Shown here piece by piece: positions 40,567 to 49,415 of a stretch of 64,000 nucleotides of DNA. The stretch is from Leptofilum sp041748655. GTDB taxonomy: Bacteria; Chloroflexota; Anaerolineae; Promineifilales; Promineifilaceae. Both the position numbers and the translations under genes were made by a program. How positions within the stretch are numbered: the first letter of the stretch is position 1; every line of letters starts with the position of its first letter. The stretch covers positions 1 to 64,000 of the forward strand of contig JBGTCV010000085.1 in NCBI GenBank assembly GCA_041748655.1. The letters run 5' to 3'. Under the pieces are notes generated by a model. The model did not search any database, had not been told where the DNA came from, and saw nothing but the letters and a program-made list of their open reading frames with translations.

Positions 40567-41721
40567 ATGAGCAACAACAGCACCGTCCACTTTGCCCTCA
40601 ATGATGAACAAAAAATGATTCAGCAGCTGGCCCGCGATTTTGCCCGCAACGAAATGGCCCCCGTCGCCGAACATTACGACCAGACCCACGAATACCCCTG
40701 GCCCGTCATCAAAAAAGCCCAGGAGTTGGGTCTCACCACCCTCAACGTGCCGGAAGAGTACGGCGGCCTCGGCCTCAGCCTGTTTGAAGAATGCATGGTG
40801 GCCGAAGAGCTGGCCTGGGGCTGCTCCGGCATGAGCACCGCCATGGGCGTCAACGGTCTGGCTATCCTGCCCGTTCTCATTGCCGGTAACGAAGCGCAGA
40901 AAGCTGAATATTGCGGCCGTTTGGTCGATGGCCAAATGGCCAGCTACGGCCTCACCGAGCCAGAAGCCGGTTCCGACGTGGCTGGCATCAAAACCACCGC
41001 CCGCAAAGAAGGGGACCATTACATCCTCAACGGCTCTAAAACGTTCATCACCGGGGCCACCGTGGCCAACTTCTTCACCGTTTTCGCCTACACAGACATC
41101 GAGCAGCGGTATAACGGCATGAGCTGCTTCGTGGTGGACCGGGAGTGGGAAGGCGTCAGCGTGGGCAAACCATTCAACAAAATGGGCCAGCACGCCTCCG
41201 ACACGGCCGAACTCATCTTCGACAATGTAAAAGTACCCGTCACTCACCTGCTGGGCGAAGAGGGCAAAGGGTTTCTCATTGCCATGAAAGTGTTCGACCG
41301 CAGCCGCCCGCCCACGTCTGCTGGCGCGGTTGGCGTGGCCCAGCGTGCCCTGGACGAATCAATTCGCTACGCCAAAGAGCGTGTGGTGAAAGGGCAGCCC
41401 ATCTGGAAACACCAGGTAATCGGCCATATGATTGCCGATATGGCGATGGAAGTAGAAGCCGCCCGCCTGCTCGTCTGGAAATCTGCCTGGGCAGTGGATG
41501 AGGGCTTGAGCAATACACTCTACTCCGCTTTTGGCAAGGCATACGCTGCCGACAAAGCAATGAAGATCGCCACCGACGCGGTGCAGGTCTTTGGCGGCTA
41601 CGGCTACATGTCTGAATATCCCGTAGAAAAGCTGATGCGCGACGCCAAGATTTACCAAATTTACGAGGGCACCAGCCAGATTCAGCGGGAAATCATCGTC
41701 CGCGAACTGTTCCGCAAGTAG
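40567..41721 (+). CDS. Acyl-CoA dehydrogenase
   Basis: I choose ATG 40567 (MSNNSTVHF), with AAAGGAG 5 bases upstream. The 384-residue flavoprotein has the usual three-domain order. YGLTEPEAGSDVAG (about 129-142, FAD/substrate contact) lies in the N-terminal and middle region. QVFGGYGYMSEYPVEKLMRDAK (about 340-361) and the catalytic-base motif IYEGTSQIQR (about 364-373) are near the C-terminus. It oxidises an acyl-CoA at the alpha-beta bond and passes electrons to electron-transfer flavoprotein. Chain-length preference cannot be read from the sequence. No other beta-oxidation gene is adjacent, so it appears transcribed alone. Confidence 0.95.
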   Translation: MSNNSTVHFALNDEQKMIQQLARDFARNEMAPVAEHYDQTHEYPWPVIKKAQELGLTTLNVPEEYGGLGLSLFEECMVAEELAWGCSGMSTAMGVNGLAILPVLIAGNEAQKAEYCGRLVDGQMASYGLTEPEAGSDVAGIKTTARKEGDHYILNGSKTFITGATVANFFTVFAYTDIEQRYNGMSCFVVDREWEGVSVGKPFNKMGQHASDTAELIFDNVKVPVTHLLGEEGKGFLIAMKVFDRSRPPTSAGAVGVAQRALDESIRYAKERVVKGQPIWKHQVIGHMIADMAMEVEAARLLVWKSAWAVDEGLSNTLYSAFGKAYAADKAMKIATDAVQVFGGYGYMSEYPVEKLMRDAKIYQIYEGTSQIQREIIVRELFRK

Positions 41722-41766
41722 TCAGTAATCAGTTGCTTCAATGACCTACTGATTACTGACCCACTG
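41722..41766. repeat. Inverted repeat GTCAGTAATCAGT...ACTGATTACTGAC
   Basis: It begins at the last base of the acyl-CoA dehydrogenase stop codon region and is a short form of the TGATCAGTAATCAGT family. There is no T-run. Confidence 0.75.
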
Positions 41767-41858
41767 TTTCCCTAGTGCTATTGTCCCATTTACTGGGGTG
41801 GTGGCATCCGTATAATAAAAAGCACGCAAGGACACACAACTTTTTCTCCTTTTATATA

Positions 41859-41908
41859 GAGCTCCGGGACCCCCTCCCCCGGAGCTCTCCTCTTTTTAGA
41901 CTCTTTTT
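41859..41908 (+). terminator. Candidate intrinsic terminator
   Basis: The stem GAGCTCCGGG (41859-41868) / CCCGGAGCTC (41878-41887) with a C-rich loop is followed by TCCTCTTTTTAGACTCTTTTT. It lies about 140 bases after acyl-CoA dehydrogenase. It could instead be another palindromic repeat. Confidence 0.5.
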
Positions 41909-41917
41909 AGACCTGGG

Positions 41918-41993
41918 GATGAATCCCCAGGCTATAGATGAATCCCCCGGCTATGGACGAATCCCCAGGTTATGGATAAATCCCCAGGTTATG
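41918..41993 (+). repeat. Four tandem 19-bp units
   Basis: Units GATGAATCCCCAGGCTATA, GATGAATCCCCCGGCTATG, GACGAATCCCCAGGTTATG and GATAAATCCCCAGGTTATG are head to tail. The word CTGGGGATTTATCCCC near 1782-1797 belongs to the same family. The rest of 41994-42200 is AT-rich and holds no recognisable gene. Confidence 0.85.
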
Positions 41994-42200
41994 ACTATGA
42001 CGGAAAGCATAATTATGAACCTGCTTCAGCAGATTTTTTATTTCAACCTCCGGTTTCCGGTTTCAACCGGGGATAATAACGGTAAATTCGTTCTAAATTA
42101 AGAATTGCTGGGTTTATTTTGATGATCTCGTTGTCCAATAGAGGTGTGTTATAATCCCGCGTTTGTTTAACCTAAAAATCTTTAATTCAAAGAGAAAACT

Positions 42201-43223
42201 ATGCAAAAAACGACTATGCAAGAAACGGCCGTTCCCGCCAAAAAACGTCGCACCATTCCCGAACACCTCGGCATCATTGCCCGTGGCATCTGTATGGGCG
42301 CGTCCGACATCGTGCCCGGCGTCTCTGGTGGCACCATGGCCTTCATCCTCGGCATCTACGAAGAGCTGATCGACTCCATCCGCACCATCGGCCAGCCCCA
42401 CTTCCTTCAGTCACTCTTCAAGTTTCGCATCAAAGATATCTTTCAGATTCTCAACTGGGAATTCCTGTTGGCAATAGCCACAGGCATCTTCATCGCCATC
42501 ATCACCCTCTCCAGCGCCCTGGAAAACTTGCTGGTCAACCAGCCCGTCTACCTGTGGAGCTTCTTCTTTGGCCTGGTGCTGGCCTCCGTTTTGGTGGTGA
42601 GCAAGCGGATTAAACAGTGGTCGCCCGCCCTCTTTACCGTGCTGCTTGTGGGTGCGGTGGCCGCTTTCCTGCTGGTGGGCCTGGTCCCCGTCCAAACCCC
42701 CAACGATTGGTGGTTCCTCATTCTCAGCGGGGCCGTGGCCAGCTGCGCCCTCATTCTGCCCGGCATTTCCGGCGCTTTTTTGCTCGTTTTGCTGGGCAAA
42801 TACCAGTATGTGCTGGGGTCAGTGAACGATTTACGCGGTGGGGATCTAAATGCGGCCGTTCCCATCATCTTCGTCGGCATTGGCGCAGTCATCGGGCTTG
42901 TCACTTTTGCCCAGGTTCTCGGCTGGCTGTTCAAACGGTACCATGACCTCACCGTCGCTCTGCTCATCGGCCTCATGGTAGGCAGCCTGCGTAAAATCTG
43001 GCCCTGGAAGCTGGATCTGGCCTGGCTGCAAGATGCCGCCGGAAATTTTGTGCTGGACAGTGACGGCCACCGTCTCGTCATCGAGCAGGCCAATATCTTG
43101 CCAGATTTCAGCAGCAGCGCAGGCATCACCCAATTTGCCATCGCCCTCGTCTTGGCACTCATTGGTATCGGTGCTATCCTCCTCATAGACCGTCTGGCCG
43201 CCCGTCTGGAAACCAACCTGTAA
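42201..43223 (+). CDS. popT: DUF368 membrane protein (predicted undecaprenyl-phosphate flippase, PopT-like)
   Basis: The 340-residue protein has eight to ten hydrophobic segments and the two hallmark repeats of DUF368: GICMGASDIVPGVSGGTMAFILG (about 31-53) and ASCALILPGISGAFLLVLLG (about 183-202). These are inverted-repeat re-entrant motifs of the PGVSGG/PGISG type. DUF368 and DedA proteins were recently shown to recycle undecaprenyl phosphate across the cytoplasmic membrane for cell-wall and glycan synthesis. The name popT is transferred from that family. The gene stands between repeats and a HAD hydrolase gene. The ribosome-binding site is weak (AGAGAA). An ACGGCCGT motif lies within the first 15 codons. 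Confidence 0.88.
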   Translation: MQKTTMQETAVPAKKRRTIPEHLGIIARGICMGASDIVPGVSGGTMAFILGIYEELIDSIRTIGQPHFLQSLFKFRIKDIFQILNWEFLLAIATGIFIAIITLSSALENLLVNQPVYLWSFFFGLVLASVLVVSKRIKQWSPALFTVLLVGAVAAFLLVGLVPVQTPNDWWFLILSGAVASCALILPGISGAFLLVLLGKYQYVLGSVNDLRGGDLNAAVPIIFVGIGAVIGLVTFAQVLGWLFKRYHDLTVALLIGLMVGSLRKIWPWKLDLAWLQDAAGNFVLDSDGHRLVIEQANILPDFSSSAGITQFAIALVLALIGIGAILLIDRLAARLETNL

Positions 43224-43280
43224 GGCAATTTTTCAAAATTGCCAAACACCTTGCGGCAAACAGTCCGGAGTTGAGGATTC

Positions 43281-44048
43281 ATGACCGTTCGAGAAAACCA
43301 CCGCATCAAAGCCGTCCTGTTCGACATGGACGATACCTTGATCGATTGGTCAGGGGTGGAAGTGGACGTTACGGCCGTTGAAATCCACCATCTGCAAAAC
43401 GTCTACACCCACCTCACCACCCTGGGCCACCACCTGCCTCCCTTTCCTGACTTTTTCAGCCAATTTCGTGAAATAATGGTCGCTGCCTGGACAGAAGCCA
43501 AAAAAAGCTGGGCAGGCGTCTCGTTTGCCCAGGTGCTGCAAACGCTCTTTACCAGCTGCAACCTGAAAGCAGAACAGATCGACATGGACGGCGTGCTGCA
43601 CGCCTACAACTGGTCGGTACTGCCCGGGGTGACCCCCTTCGACGACACGCTGCCAGTGCTGGCCAAGCTCAAAAATGCAGGCTACAAAATCGGTCTCATC
43701 ACCAACGCCATGCAACCGATGTGGATGCGCGACATTGAGCTGAGAGCCTACGGCATTCTGGATTACCTGGATGCCCGGCTAACCTCTGGGGATGTGGGCT
43801 TCATGAAGCCACACCCCTTCATTTATTGGCGGGCTTTGGAACTATTGGACGTGCAGCCGGAAGAAGCTGTCTTTGTCGGTGACCGTCCAGCCAATGATAT
43901 TGCCGGGGCCAACGAAGCCGGTTTAACTAGCGTGCTGATGTCGCCCATACATCTTGAGAGGGAACTCAACGGCGTACGGCCGAATTTTACCATCGCCAAC
44001 TTAACGGAACTGCTGCCTATTCTGGCACAACTGGAAGGTAACTCATGA
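43281..44048 (+). CDS. HAD-superfamily hydrolase
   Basis: The 255-residue protein has the HAD motifs: I, LFDMDDTL (Asp15, Asp17); II, LITNA (about 140); III, the Lys in GFMKPHP (about 175); IV, FVGDRPANDIAGA (about 196-208). An alpha-helical cap (about 20-110) follows motif I, as in subclass I phosphatases such as pyrophosphatases or phosphoglycolate phosphatase-like enzymes. Start ATG 43281 has GGAG/GAGG upstream. Its last four bases overlap the start of the SEC-C gene (ATGA), and that gene overlaps aroA in the same way, so the three form an operon. Confidence 0.9.
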   Translation: MTVRENHRIKAVLFDMDDTLIDWSGVEVDVTAVEIHHLQNVYTHLTTLGHHLPPFPDFFSQFREIMVAAWTEAKKSWAGVSFAQVLQTLFTSCNLKAEQIDMDGVLHAYNWSVLPGVTPFDDTLPVLAKLKNAGYKIGLITNAMQPMWMRDIELRAYGILDYLDARLTSGDVGFMKPHPFIYWRALELLDVQPEEAVFVGDRPANDIAGANEAGLTSVLMSPIHLERELNGVRPNFTIANLTELLPILAQLEGNS

Positions 44049-44866
44049 GCAAACCAGGACGAAACGATCCCTGCTACTGCGGCAGCGGAGAAAAATATAA
44101 AAAATGCCATATGAAAGAAGATCAGGACGCCGAAAAAGAGCGCAGCCTCATCGAGCGGGCGGGCAACTTCATTCGGCGCGATCTGCTAAAATTTGCTCGC
44201 GATGAACGCTTTGCCGAAGCGTTCGCCAACGCCATGCCTATTTATTGGAACGGCTATTACGACGCCTCAAACGCTGAGCAGATGAGCCAGGCAGAGGCAC
44301 TGCGCTTCTTCGACTGGTTTGTGTTTGACCATACGCTGCCCGATGGCAAGCGGCTCATCGAGCTGTATGCCGAAGAAAAGATGGACGATTTGTCCAGCCA
44401 CCAGCAAAAAATTGCGGCCGACTGGGTAAACGTCGGTGCGGGCAGCCTGTACGAACTCACCGGCTATGAAGGCCAGGTTTTGCAGCTGCGCGACACCTTC
44501 ACTGGCGAAGCGTTTGAGGTGTATGAAGCTGGCGGACGAGGCAATGTGGATCTGGGCGACCTGATTATCACCCGCGTGGTGCCCGTGTCTGATCGCACGG
44601 AACTTAGCACCACCGCCGCCTACCTGCCCGCCGCCGAAATCACCGACGTGAAGGAAAAAATAGAAGCGGCCAAAACCGCCTACATGGCGGAACATCCAGA
44701 CGCCAGCCATACGGAATTTTTGCGCAATCACAGCCATCTGCTGGTACACCACGCGCTGGCAGAAGCCAAAAATCAGGGACGCCCGCCCGTGGTGCGGCTG
44801 GACGCCAATCGCCCCGACGTCAAAACGCAAAAAATCGCCAAAGGCCTGGCCCGGTTCAAGCGATGA
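44045..44866 (+). CDS. SEC-C zinc-motif protein
   Basis: The 273-residue protein opens with a SEC-C motif, RNDPCYCGSGEKYKKCH, with Cys10, Cys12, Cys21 and His22 as zinc ligands, like the SecA C-terminus. The rest (about 30-273) is a mixed helical/beta domain seen in several uncharacterised SEC-C proteins; it includes LRDTFTGEAFEVYE, a strand pair near 145-160. A protein-binding or recruitment role is likely, but there is no direct evidence for one. It overlaps the HAD gene upstream and aroA downstream by 4 bases each, which points to translational coupling. Confidence 0.82.
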   Translation: MSKPGRNDPCYCGSGEKYKKCHMKEDQDAEKERSLIERAGNFIRRDLLKFARDERFAEAFANAMPIYWNGYYDASNAEQMSQAEALRFFDWFVFDHTLPDGKRLIELYAEEKMDDLSSHQQKIAADWVNVGAGSLYELTGYEGQVLQLRDTFTGEAFEVYEAGGRGNVDLGDLIITRVVPVSDRTELSTTAAYLPAAEITDVKEKIEAAKTAYMAEHPDASHTEFLRNHSHLLVHHALAEAKNQGRPPVVRLDANRPDVKTQKIAKGLARFKR

Positions 44867-46197
44867 GTAGACAGCTGCTCGTTCGCCCCCAAAAAACGCC
44901 GCTGCGGGGTGTCATCTCTGTACCTGGCGATAAATCTATCAGCCACCGGGCGGTGATGCTGGCGTCGCTGGCCGAAGGCACCAGCGTCATTCGGCGCTGG
45001 CTGCCCGCCGGGGACACCCTGGCGACGCTGGCCATTGTGCAAAGCCTGGGCGTCACCATTAAAATCGATAAGCGGTCCGACATCGCCTGGGATTTGACGA
45101 TTGGGGGGCGCGGCCTGCACGGTTGGATCGCTCCCAGCCAGCCGCTGGACTGCCGCAACGCCGGTACGGGAATGCGGCTGCTCGCAGGGCTGCTCGCAGG
45201 GCAAAGTTTCCCCAGCGTGCTGGACGGCAGCCCGCAGCTGCGCAAGCGCCCTATGCGCCGCATCACCGATCCCCTGAGTGAGATGGGAGCCAATATTGTG
45301 TCGGAAAACGGCCGTTCCCCCCTCACCATCACTCCCAGCCCGCTGCACGGCATCGAATACCGCATGAACGTCGCCAGCGCCCAGGTGAAGAGCGCCATTC
45401 TGCTGGCCGGGCTGTACGCCCAGGGGGAAAGCCGCGTTTACCAACCCGGCCCAGCCCGCGACCACACAGAGCGGATGCTGCAAGCGATGGGCGTGCCGGT
45501 GCGTACCGAGGGAGAGTGGGTGATTTTGCCCGCTGCGCCGGAAGGTGGCTGGCAGTTACGGCCGTTAAACCTCACCGTCCCCGCCGACCCCTCCTCCGCC
45601 GCCTTTCCGCTGGTCGCCGCTGCCATTGTGCCCCATTCCCAAATCGTCATCGCGGGCGTGGGGCTGAACGAGACCCGCACCGGCATTCTGGACATGCTGC
45701 AAGCGATGGGGGCCGAACTCAGCGTGCAAAACGAACATCTCAGCGGCGGTGAGCGGCTGGGCGACCTCACCGTCTCCTTTAGCGAGCTGCACAGCGCCAC
45801 CGTGAGTGGCGAAACCGTAGTGCGCGGCATTGACGAGCTGCCCATTTGGGCCGTGGCCACCACCCAGGCGGCGGGCGTGAGCCAGGTGCAGGATGCGGGC
45901 GAACTGCGCGTCAAAGAAGTGGACCGCATCTCTGTGCTGGCGGGCGAACTGCACAAGCTGGGTGTGGGGATGATGGAAAGCCCCGATGGTTTCTCTGTGG
46001 CGGGGCCGCTGCGGCTGTTTGGCGGCGAGGTAGACAGCCACGACGATCACCGGCTGGGCATGTCGCTGGCCGTAGCCGGGCTGGTGACGCACGGCCACAC
46101 CCTGGTCCACGACGCCGGCTGCATCGCTGACAGCTTCCCCGGCTTTGTGGAAATGATGCAAGCCCTTGGGGCGAATATGGAATGGCTAGATCAGTAA
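44863..46197 (+). CDS. aroA: 3-phosphoshikimate 1-carboxyvinyltransferase (EPSP synthase)
   Basis: This enzyme joins phosphoenolpyruvate to shikimate-3-phosphate in aromatic amino acid synthesis. The 444-residue product shows GDKSISHRAVMLAS (about 22-35), the PEP-site NAGTGMRLLAGLLAG (about 101-115), LRVKEVDRISVLA near 349-361 and DDHRLGMSLAVAG near 394-406. The NAGTG form with SAQVKSA resembles the class II enzymes of bacteria that are often less sensitive to glyphosate; this is inference from motif form only. It overlaps the SEC-C gene by 4 bases. aroE follows after a 79-base repeat. Confidence 0.95.
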   Translation: MSRQLLVRPQKTPLRGVISVPGDKSISHRAVMLASLAEGTSVIRRWLPAGDTLATLAIVQSLGVTIKIDKRSDIAWDLTIGGRGLHGWIAPSQPLDCRNAGTGMRLLAGLLAGQSFPSVLDGSPQLRKRPMRRITDPLSEMGANIVSENGRSPLTITPSPLHGIEYRMNVASAQVKSAILLAGLYAQGESRVYQPGPARDHTERMLQAMGVPVRTEGEWVILPAAPEGGWQLRPLNLTVPADPSSAAFPLVAAAIVPHSQIVIAGVGLNETRTGILDMLQAMGAELSVQNEHLSGGERLGDLTVSFSELHSATVSGETVVRGIDELPIWAVATTQAAGVSQVQDAGELRVKEVDRISVLAGELHKLGVGMMESPDGFSVAGPLRLFGGEVDSHDDHRLGMSLAVAGLVTHGHTLVHDAGCIADSFPGFVEMMQALGANMEWLDQ

Positions 46198-46272
46198 TCG
46201 GTGATCAGTCGGTCAGTAATCAGTAAAAGCCATTCCAATTACTAATCGACTGATAACTGATAACTGATTACC
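46198..46272. repeat. Inverted repeat of GTGATCAGTCGGTCAGTAATCAG words
   Basis: TGATCAG/GTCAGTAATCAG words on the left are mirrored by CTGATAACTGATAACTGATTACC on the right. It fills the aroA-aroE spacer and leaves no ribosome-binding site for aroE beyond its own sequence. Confidence 0.75.
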
Positions 46273-46276
46273 AAAA

Positions 46277-47140
46277 ATGACCCCAATCAACGGCAAAACC
46301 CAACTCATTGGTCTCATCGGCTGGCCGGTTTCGCACAGCTTTAGCCCGGCGATGCACAATGCGGCGGCGCAGGCGCTGGGGCTGAACTGGGTTTACGTGC
46401 CGCTGCCGGTAAAACCGGAAAATGTGGTTACGGCCGTTTCCAGCCTCCCAGCCCTCGGTTTTCGCGGGGTGAATGTGACGGTGCCGCACAAGCAAGCCGT
46501 CATGCCGCTGTTGGACGAATTGGAACCAGGGGCGCAGGCGATTGGGGCGGTGAATACGATTGTGGTGGGGGAAAACGGCCGTCTCACCGGGCACAACACC
46601 GACTGGGCCGGCTTTCTGGCCGATTTGCAGGCACACGACATCAAAATTGCAGGTCGGGATTGTTTGCTGCTGGGGGCAGGTGGTTCGGCGCGGGCGGTGG
46701 CTTATGGGTTGGCCCGGTCGGGCGCACGGCTGCACATTTTGGCCCGGCGGGGCGAGCAGGCGGAAAAAGTGGTGGCGGATTTACGGCCGTATCTGCCCAC
46801 AGGCCACTTAACCAACCAACCACTCGCCACGCTACGCGAAATCACCGCCACGCTGCACGCCCCGCTCATCGTCAACAGCACGCCGCTGGGGATGACGCCG
46901 CACGAAGCCAGCTCCCCCTGGCCCACCGACCTGCCCTTCCCCGCCGACGCCACGGTGTACGACCTGGTGTACAATCCGCGCCGGACCCAACTGATGCAGC
47001 AAGCGGAGGCCGCTGGCTGCCAGGCCGTTAACGGGCTGGGAATGTTGGTGCAGCAGGGGGCCAAAGCGTTTGCCTTGTGGACGGGGCAGGAACCAGATAC
47101 GGCCGTTATGGCCAGCGCCATCCAGCAGCATACTCTATAA
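46277..47140 (+). CDS. aroE: Shikimate dehydrogenase
   Basis: The 287-residue enzyme reduces 3-dehydroshikimate with NADPH. It has IGWPVSHSFSPAMHNAA (about 14-30, shikimate site), NVTVPHK with the catalytic Lys (about 66-72), NTDWAGF with Asp (about 104-110), the nucleotide loop GAGGSARAVAYGL (about 129-141) and NSTPLGM (about 192-198). It is next to aroA, so two consecutive shikimate-pathway genes are together. The family length of 270-290 fits. No strong ribosome-binding site is visible upstream of ATG 46277. Confidence 0.95.
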   Translation: MTPINGKTQLIGLIGWPVSHSFSPAMHNAAAQALGLNWVYVPLPVKPENVVTAVSSLPALGFRGVNVTVPHKQAVMPLLDELEPGAQAIGAVNTIVVGENGRLTGHNTDWAGFLADLQAHDIKIAGRDCLLLGAGGSARAVAYGLARSGARLHILARRGEQAEKVVADLRPYLPTGHLTNQPLATLREITATLHAPLIVNSTPLGMTPHEASSPWPTDLPFPADATVYDLVYNPRRTQLMQQAEAAGCQAVNGLGMLVQQGAKAFALWTGQEPDTAVMASAIQQHTL

Positions 47141-47153
47141 AAAGGACAACCTT

Positions 47154-48275
47154 ATGCAGCCCAAACGTGTTTTGGTGGTAACGGCCGTACTGTGCGCCGC
47201 TCTGCTCAGCCTCACGAGCCTGCTGCGCCCCTTGCAGATGCTTTATTCCGCTCCCCAGACCACCACCTTGCTGTACGATAGCAGCCTGGGCAACACGCTC
47301 GGTGAACAAAATTTTGACTACCAAGCCATTGGTTTTCCGGCGCTGGCCAGTCAAACCTACAGTGCCCCCGTTAATGTGCTGAACACCTTTAACCAGCTAA
47401 GCGATTACGCAGGCAATACCGTAACGCCCACGGCAATGCCGACCCTGAGCCGCGCTGCTGGCTTTCGTCTCACCTTCGATCTGCGCGTGGTCACAGAAGA
47501 TCACAGCGGCAACGATAACCGGGCCGGGTTTAACGTGATTTTGCTCAGCGAGGATTTGCACGGTGTGGAGGTAGCCTTTTGGGAAGAGGAGGTCTGGGTG
47601 CAGGAAGGGAACGGCACCAAGTTGTTCACCCGTGCCGAAGGGATTCTACACAATACCACAACGACCCTCACCCACTATGAATTGAGTATGCACAACGCTG
47701 TCTATCTGCTAACGGCCAACGGCGTGCCGCTGCTCAGCGGCAGCCTGCGCCAATACACTGGCTGGGAACCGCCTACACTGCCCATCGTTGGGCAGCTGCC
47801 AGACCCTTACGAAGTGCCCAACCAGCTCTTTTTGGGGGATAACACCTCATCGGCCGGGGCGGAGGTCTGGCTGGGGGATGTATCGATCAGTACCGGAATT
47901 ACCCCGACGGTGAGCGTGGCGGAAACGGCCGTTTCCCTCCCCGAAACCATCACCCAAACCAGCCACGCCGTCACTCTCAGCACCGCCTCACCGCTCACCG
48001 TCACGGTGCAGTACAGCCTCAGCAGCGGCACGGCCACCGCCGGGCAAGATTTTGTGGCCAGCAGCGGTACGCTCACCTTCACCCCTGGCAGCCTCAGCCA
48101 AACCATCAGCGTTACTCTGCTGCCAGACGACCTGCCAGAGCCAGATGAAACGTTTACTTTGCAATTATTCAACGTGGAAAATGGGATTTTAGGAGAGGAT
48201 ACGGCCGTTTTCACCATTCAAGACGACGATGCACCCGCCTACACGCTCTTCTTACCTTACCTGCACAAGCCGTAG
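47154..48275 (+). CDS. Secreted protein with C-terminal Calx-beta domain
   Basis: The start is ATG 47154, with AAAGGAC upstream. The 373-residue product has an N-terminal signal peptide (RVLVVTAVLCAALLSLTSLL). A concanavalin/laminin-G-like beta-sandwich follows (about 35-240, with FRLTFDLRVVTEDHSGNDNRAG and LFLGDNTSSAGAEVWLGDV). A Calx-beta domain (about 255-360) has VTVQYSLSSGTATAGQDFV and DDLPEPDETFTLQL. It ends YTLFLPYLHKP. Many Chloroflexota secreted proteins, as I recall, end in a similar YLPL-type hydrophobic-basic tail, which could be a sorting or anchoring signal. It probably acts at the cell surface. A kinase gene is convergent, 2 bases after the stop codon. Confidence 0.8.
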   Translation: MQPKRVLVVTAVLCAALLSLTSLLRPLQMLYSAPQTTTLLYDSSLGNTLGEQNFDYQAIGFPALASQTYSAPVNVLNTFNQLSDYAGNTVTPTAMPTLSRAAGFRLTFDLRVVTEDHSGNDNRAGFNVILLSEDLHGVEVAFWEEEVWVQEGNGTKLFTRAEGILHNTTTTLTHYELSMHNAVYLLTANGVPLLSGSLRQYTGWEPPTLPIVGQLPDPYEVPNQLFLGDNTSSAGAEVWLGDVSISTGITPTVSVAETAVSLPETITQTSHAVTLSTASPLTVTVQYSLSSGTATAGQDFVASSGTLTFTPGSLSQTISVTLLPDDLPEPDETFTLQLFNVENGILGEDTAVFTIQDDDAPAYTLFLPYLHKP

Positions 48276-48277
48276 CG

Positions 48278-49114
48278 TTAAACCGGAACGGCGCGTAAAT
48301 GCCGCTGTCCCCGGCTGGCGCACGCCACATCCCGCGCCAGCGCCAGCGCTGATTCATACCGGTCGTCTGGAGATTTAGCCATGGCCCGGCCAATAATTTC
48401 ATCCCACATCTCTGGCAGTTCGGCAATGATGGTGCACACGCTGGGAACGGCCGTTTGAATGTGAGCCGAAGCTGTGCGAGAGGGTGTTGCCAGGCGAAAC
48501 GGGTGCCGTCCGGTTAAAATGAGGTAGAGAATCACGCCCAGAGAGTAGATATCGGAACGGCCGTCTACCGGCAAACGCTGAACCTGCTCCGGACTCATAT
48601 ACTCCGGCGTCCCCACCAGCAGCATCCCCGTCAGCCCCGTTTTACGGGCGGTAAACTTGGCCAGACCAAAATCGGTCAAAAACGCATCATTCGCCTGGTT
48701 AAACAAAATATTCGATGGCTTCACATCCCGATGCACAATCCCCAAAATGTGCGCCTCATCCAACCCTTCCGCAATGCGCCCCATCAGATCACACAACTCT
48801 TGCCGCGTCAGGCCGCGCCGCTTCAGGCGGCTTTGCAGCGAACCATTTGGCATATAGCGCATCACAAGGTATGGCTGAACGCCGTGCAGGCCAAAGTCAT
48901 AAATGGGCACAATGGTGGGGTGTTCCAAAGAGGCAATCGCTTCTGCCTCCTGGTGAAAAAAGTTCAAAAAAAGCGGATCCTGGGTTAACTCGTAGGACAG
49001 CACTTTAATGGCAACATCCCGCTTGATGAACGGGTCACGCGCCAAATAAACAGACGCCATTTCGCCATGCCCTAACTCCTCAATAATTTCATAACGGCCT
49101 ATAGTTGCCATCAT
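48278..49114 (-). CDS. Hanks-type Ser/Thr protein kinase, soluble
   Basis: The 278-residue protein is a bare kinase domain. It has the glycine loop GHGEMASVYLA (about 15-25), the lysine in VAIKVLS (about 36), HRDVKPSN (about 128-135), DFGLAKF (about 147-153), the activation-loop end GTPEYMSPEQ and DIYSLGVILY. All catalytic residues are present. There is no transmembrane helix or sensor domain, so it must be controlled by a partner or autophosphorylation. The tail (ACASRGQRHLRAVPV) is basic. The activation segment and lobe sequences are close to those of the kinase domain of the 49814 fusion, suggesting paralogues. Confidence 0.93.
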   Translation of the reverse strand: MMATIGRYEIIEELGHGEMASVYLARDPFIKRDVAIKVLSYELTQDPLFLNFFHQEAEAIASLEHPTIVPIYDFGLHGVQPYLVMRYMPNGSLQSRLKRRGLTRQELCDLMGRIAEGLDEAHILGIVHRDVKPSNILFNQANDAFLTDFGLAKFTARKTGLTGMLLVGTPEYMSPEQVQRLPVDGRSDIYSLGVILYLILTGRHPFRLATPSRTASAHIQTAVPSVCTIIAELPEMWDEIIGRAMAKSPDDRYESALALARDVACASRGQRHLRAVPV

Positions 49115-49415
49115 TTGTCCTTTCCCAGAAACGGCCGTTCATAAATCACGCTGCTGGCTGCCCTTTCGTTTGTTTCCCTACTTTTTGGGGAAACAGGCAA
49201 CAAGCATCAAATTTATCCTACCAAATTGCCACCAACCACGGTATAGGACATCCTTCTGCTTTTCACCTGTTGCCACTTTGTCGGCAAGCTGTCAGCCAAT
49301 AAGCAGATATAAATTCTGCCTATCCGGTATCATTTTTTGTGTGCCAGGCTCTAAAGTAACGGCACACTCTGTATCGTTAAAATGAGTGCTGGTGGTAAAA
49401 AAATGGAGGTGGGAA
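49115..49415. other. 301-base spacer without a gene
   Basis: It contains one ACGGCCGT copy next to the kinase start, a small hairpin GTTTCCCTA...GGGGAAAC near 49171-49192, and otherwise AT-rich sequence. No promoter can be assigned with confidence. The ribosome-binding site GGAGGTGGGAA of the small membrane protein is at its right end. Confidence 0.5.
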
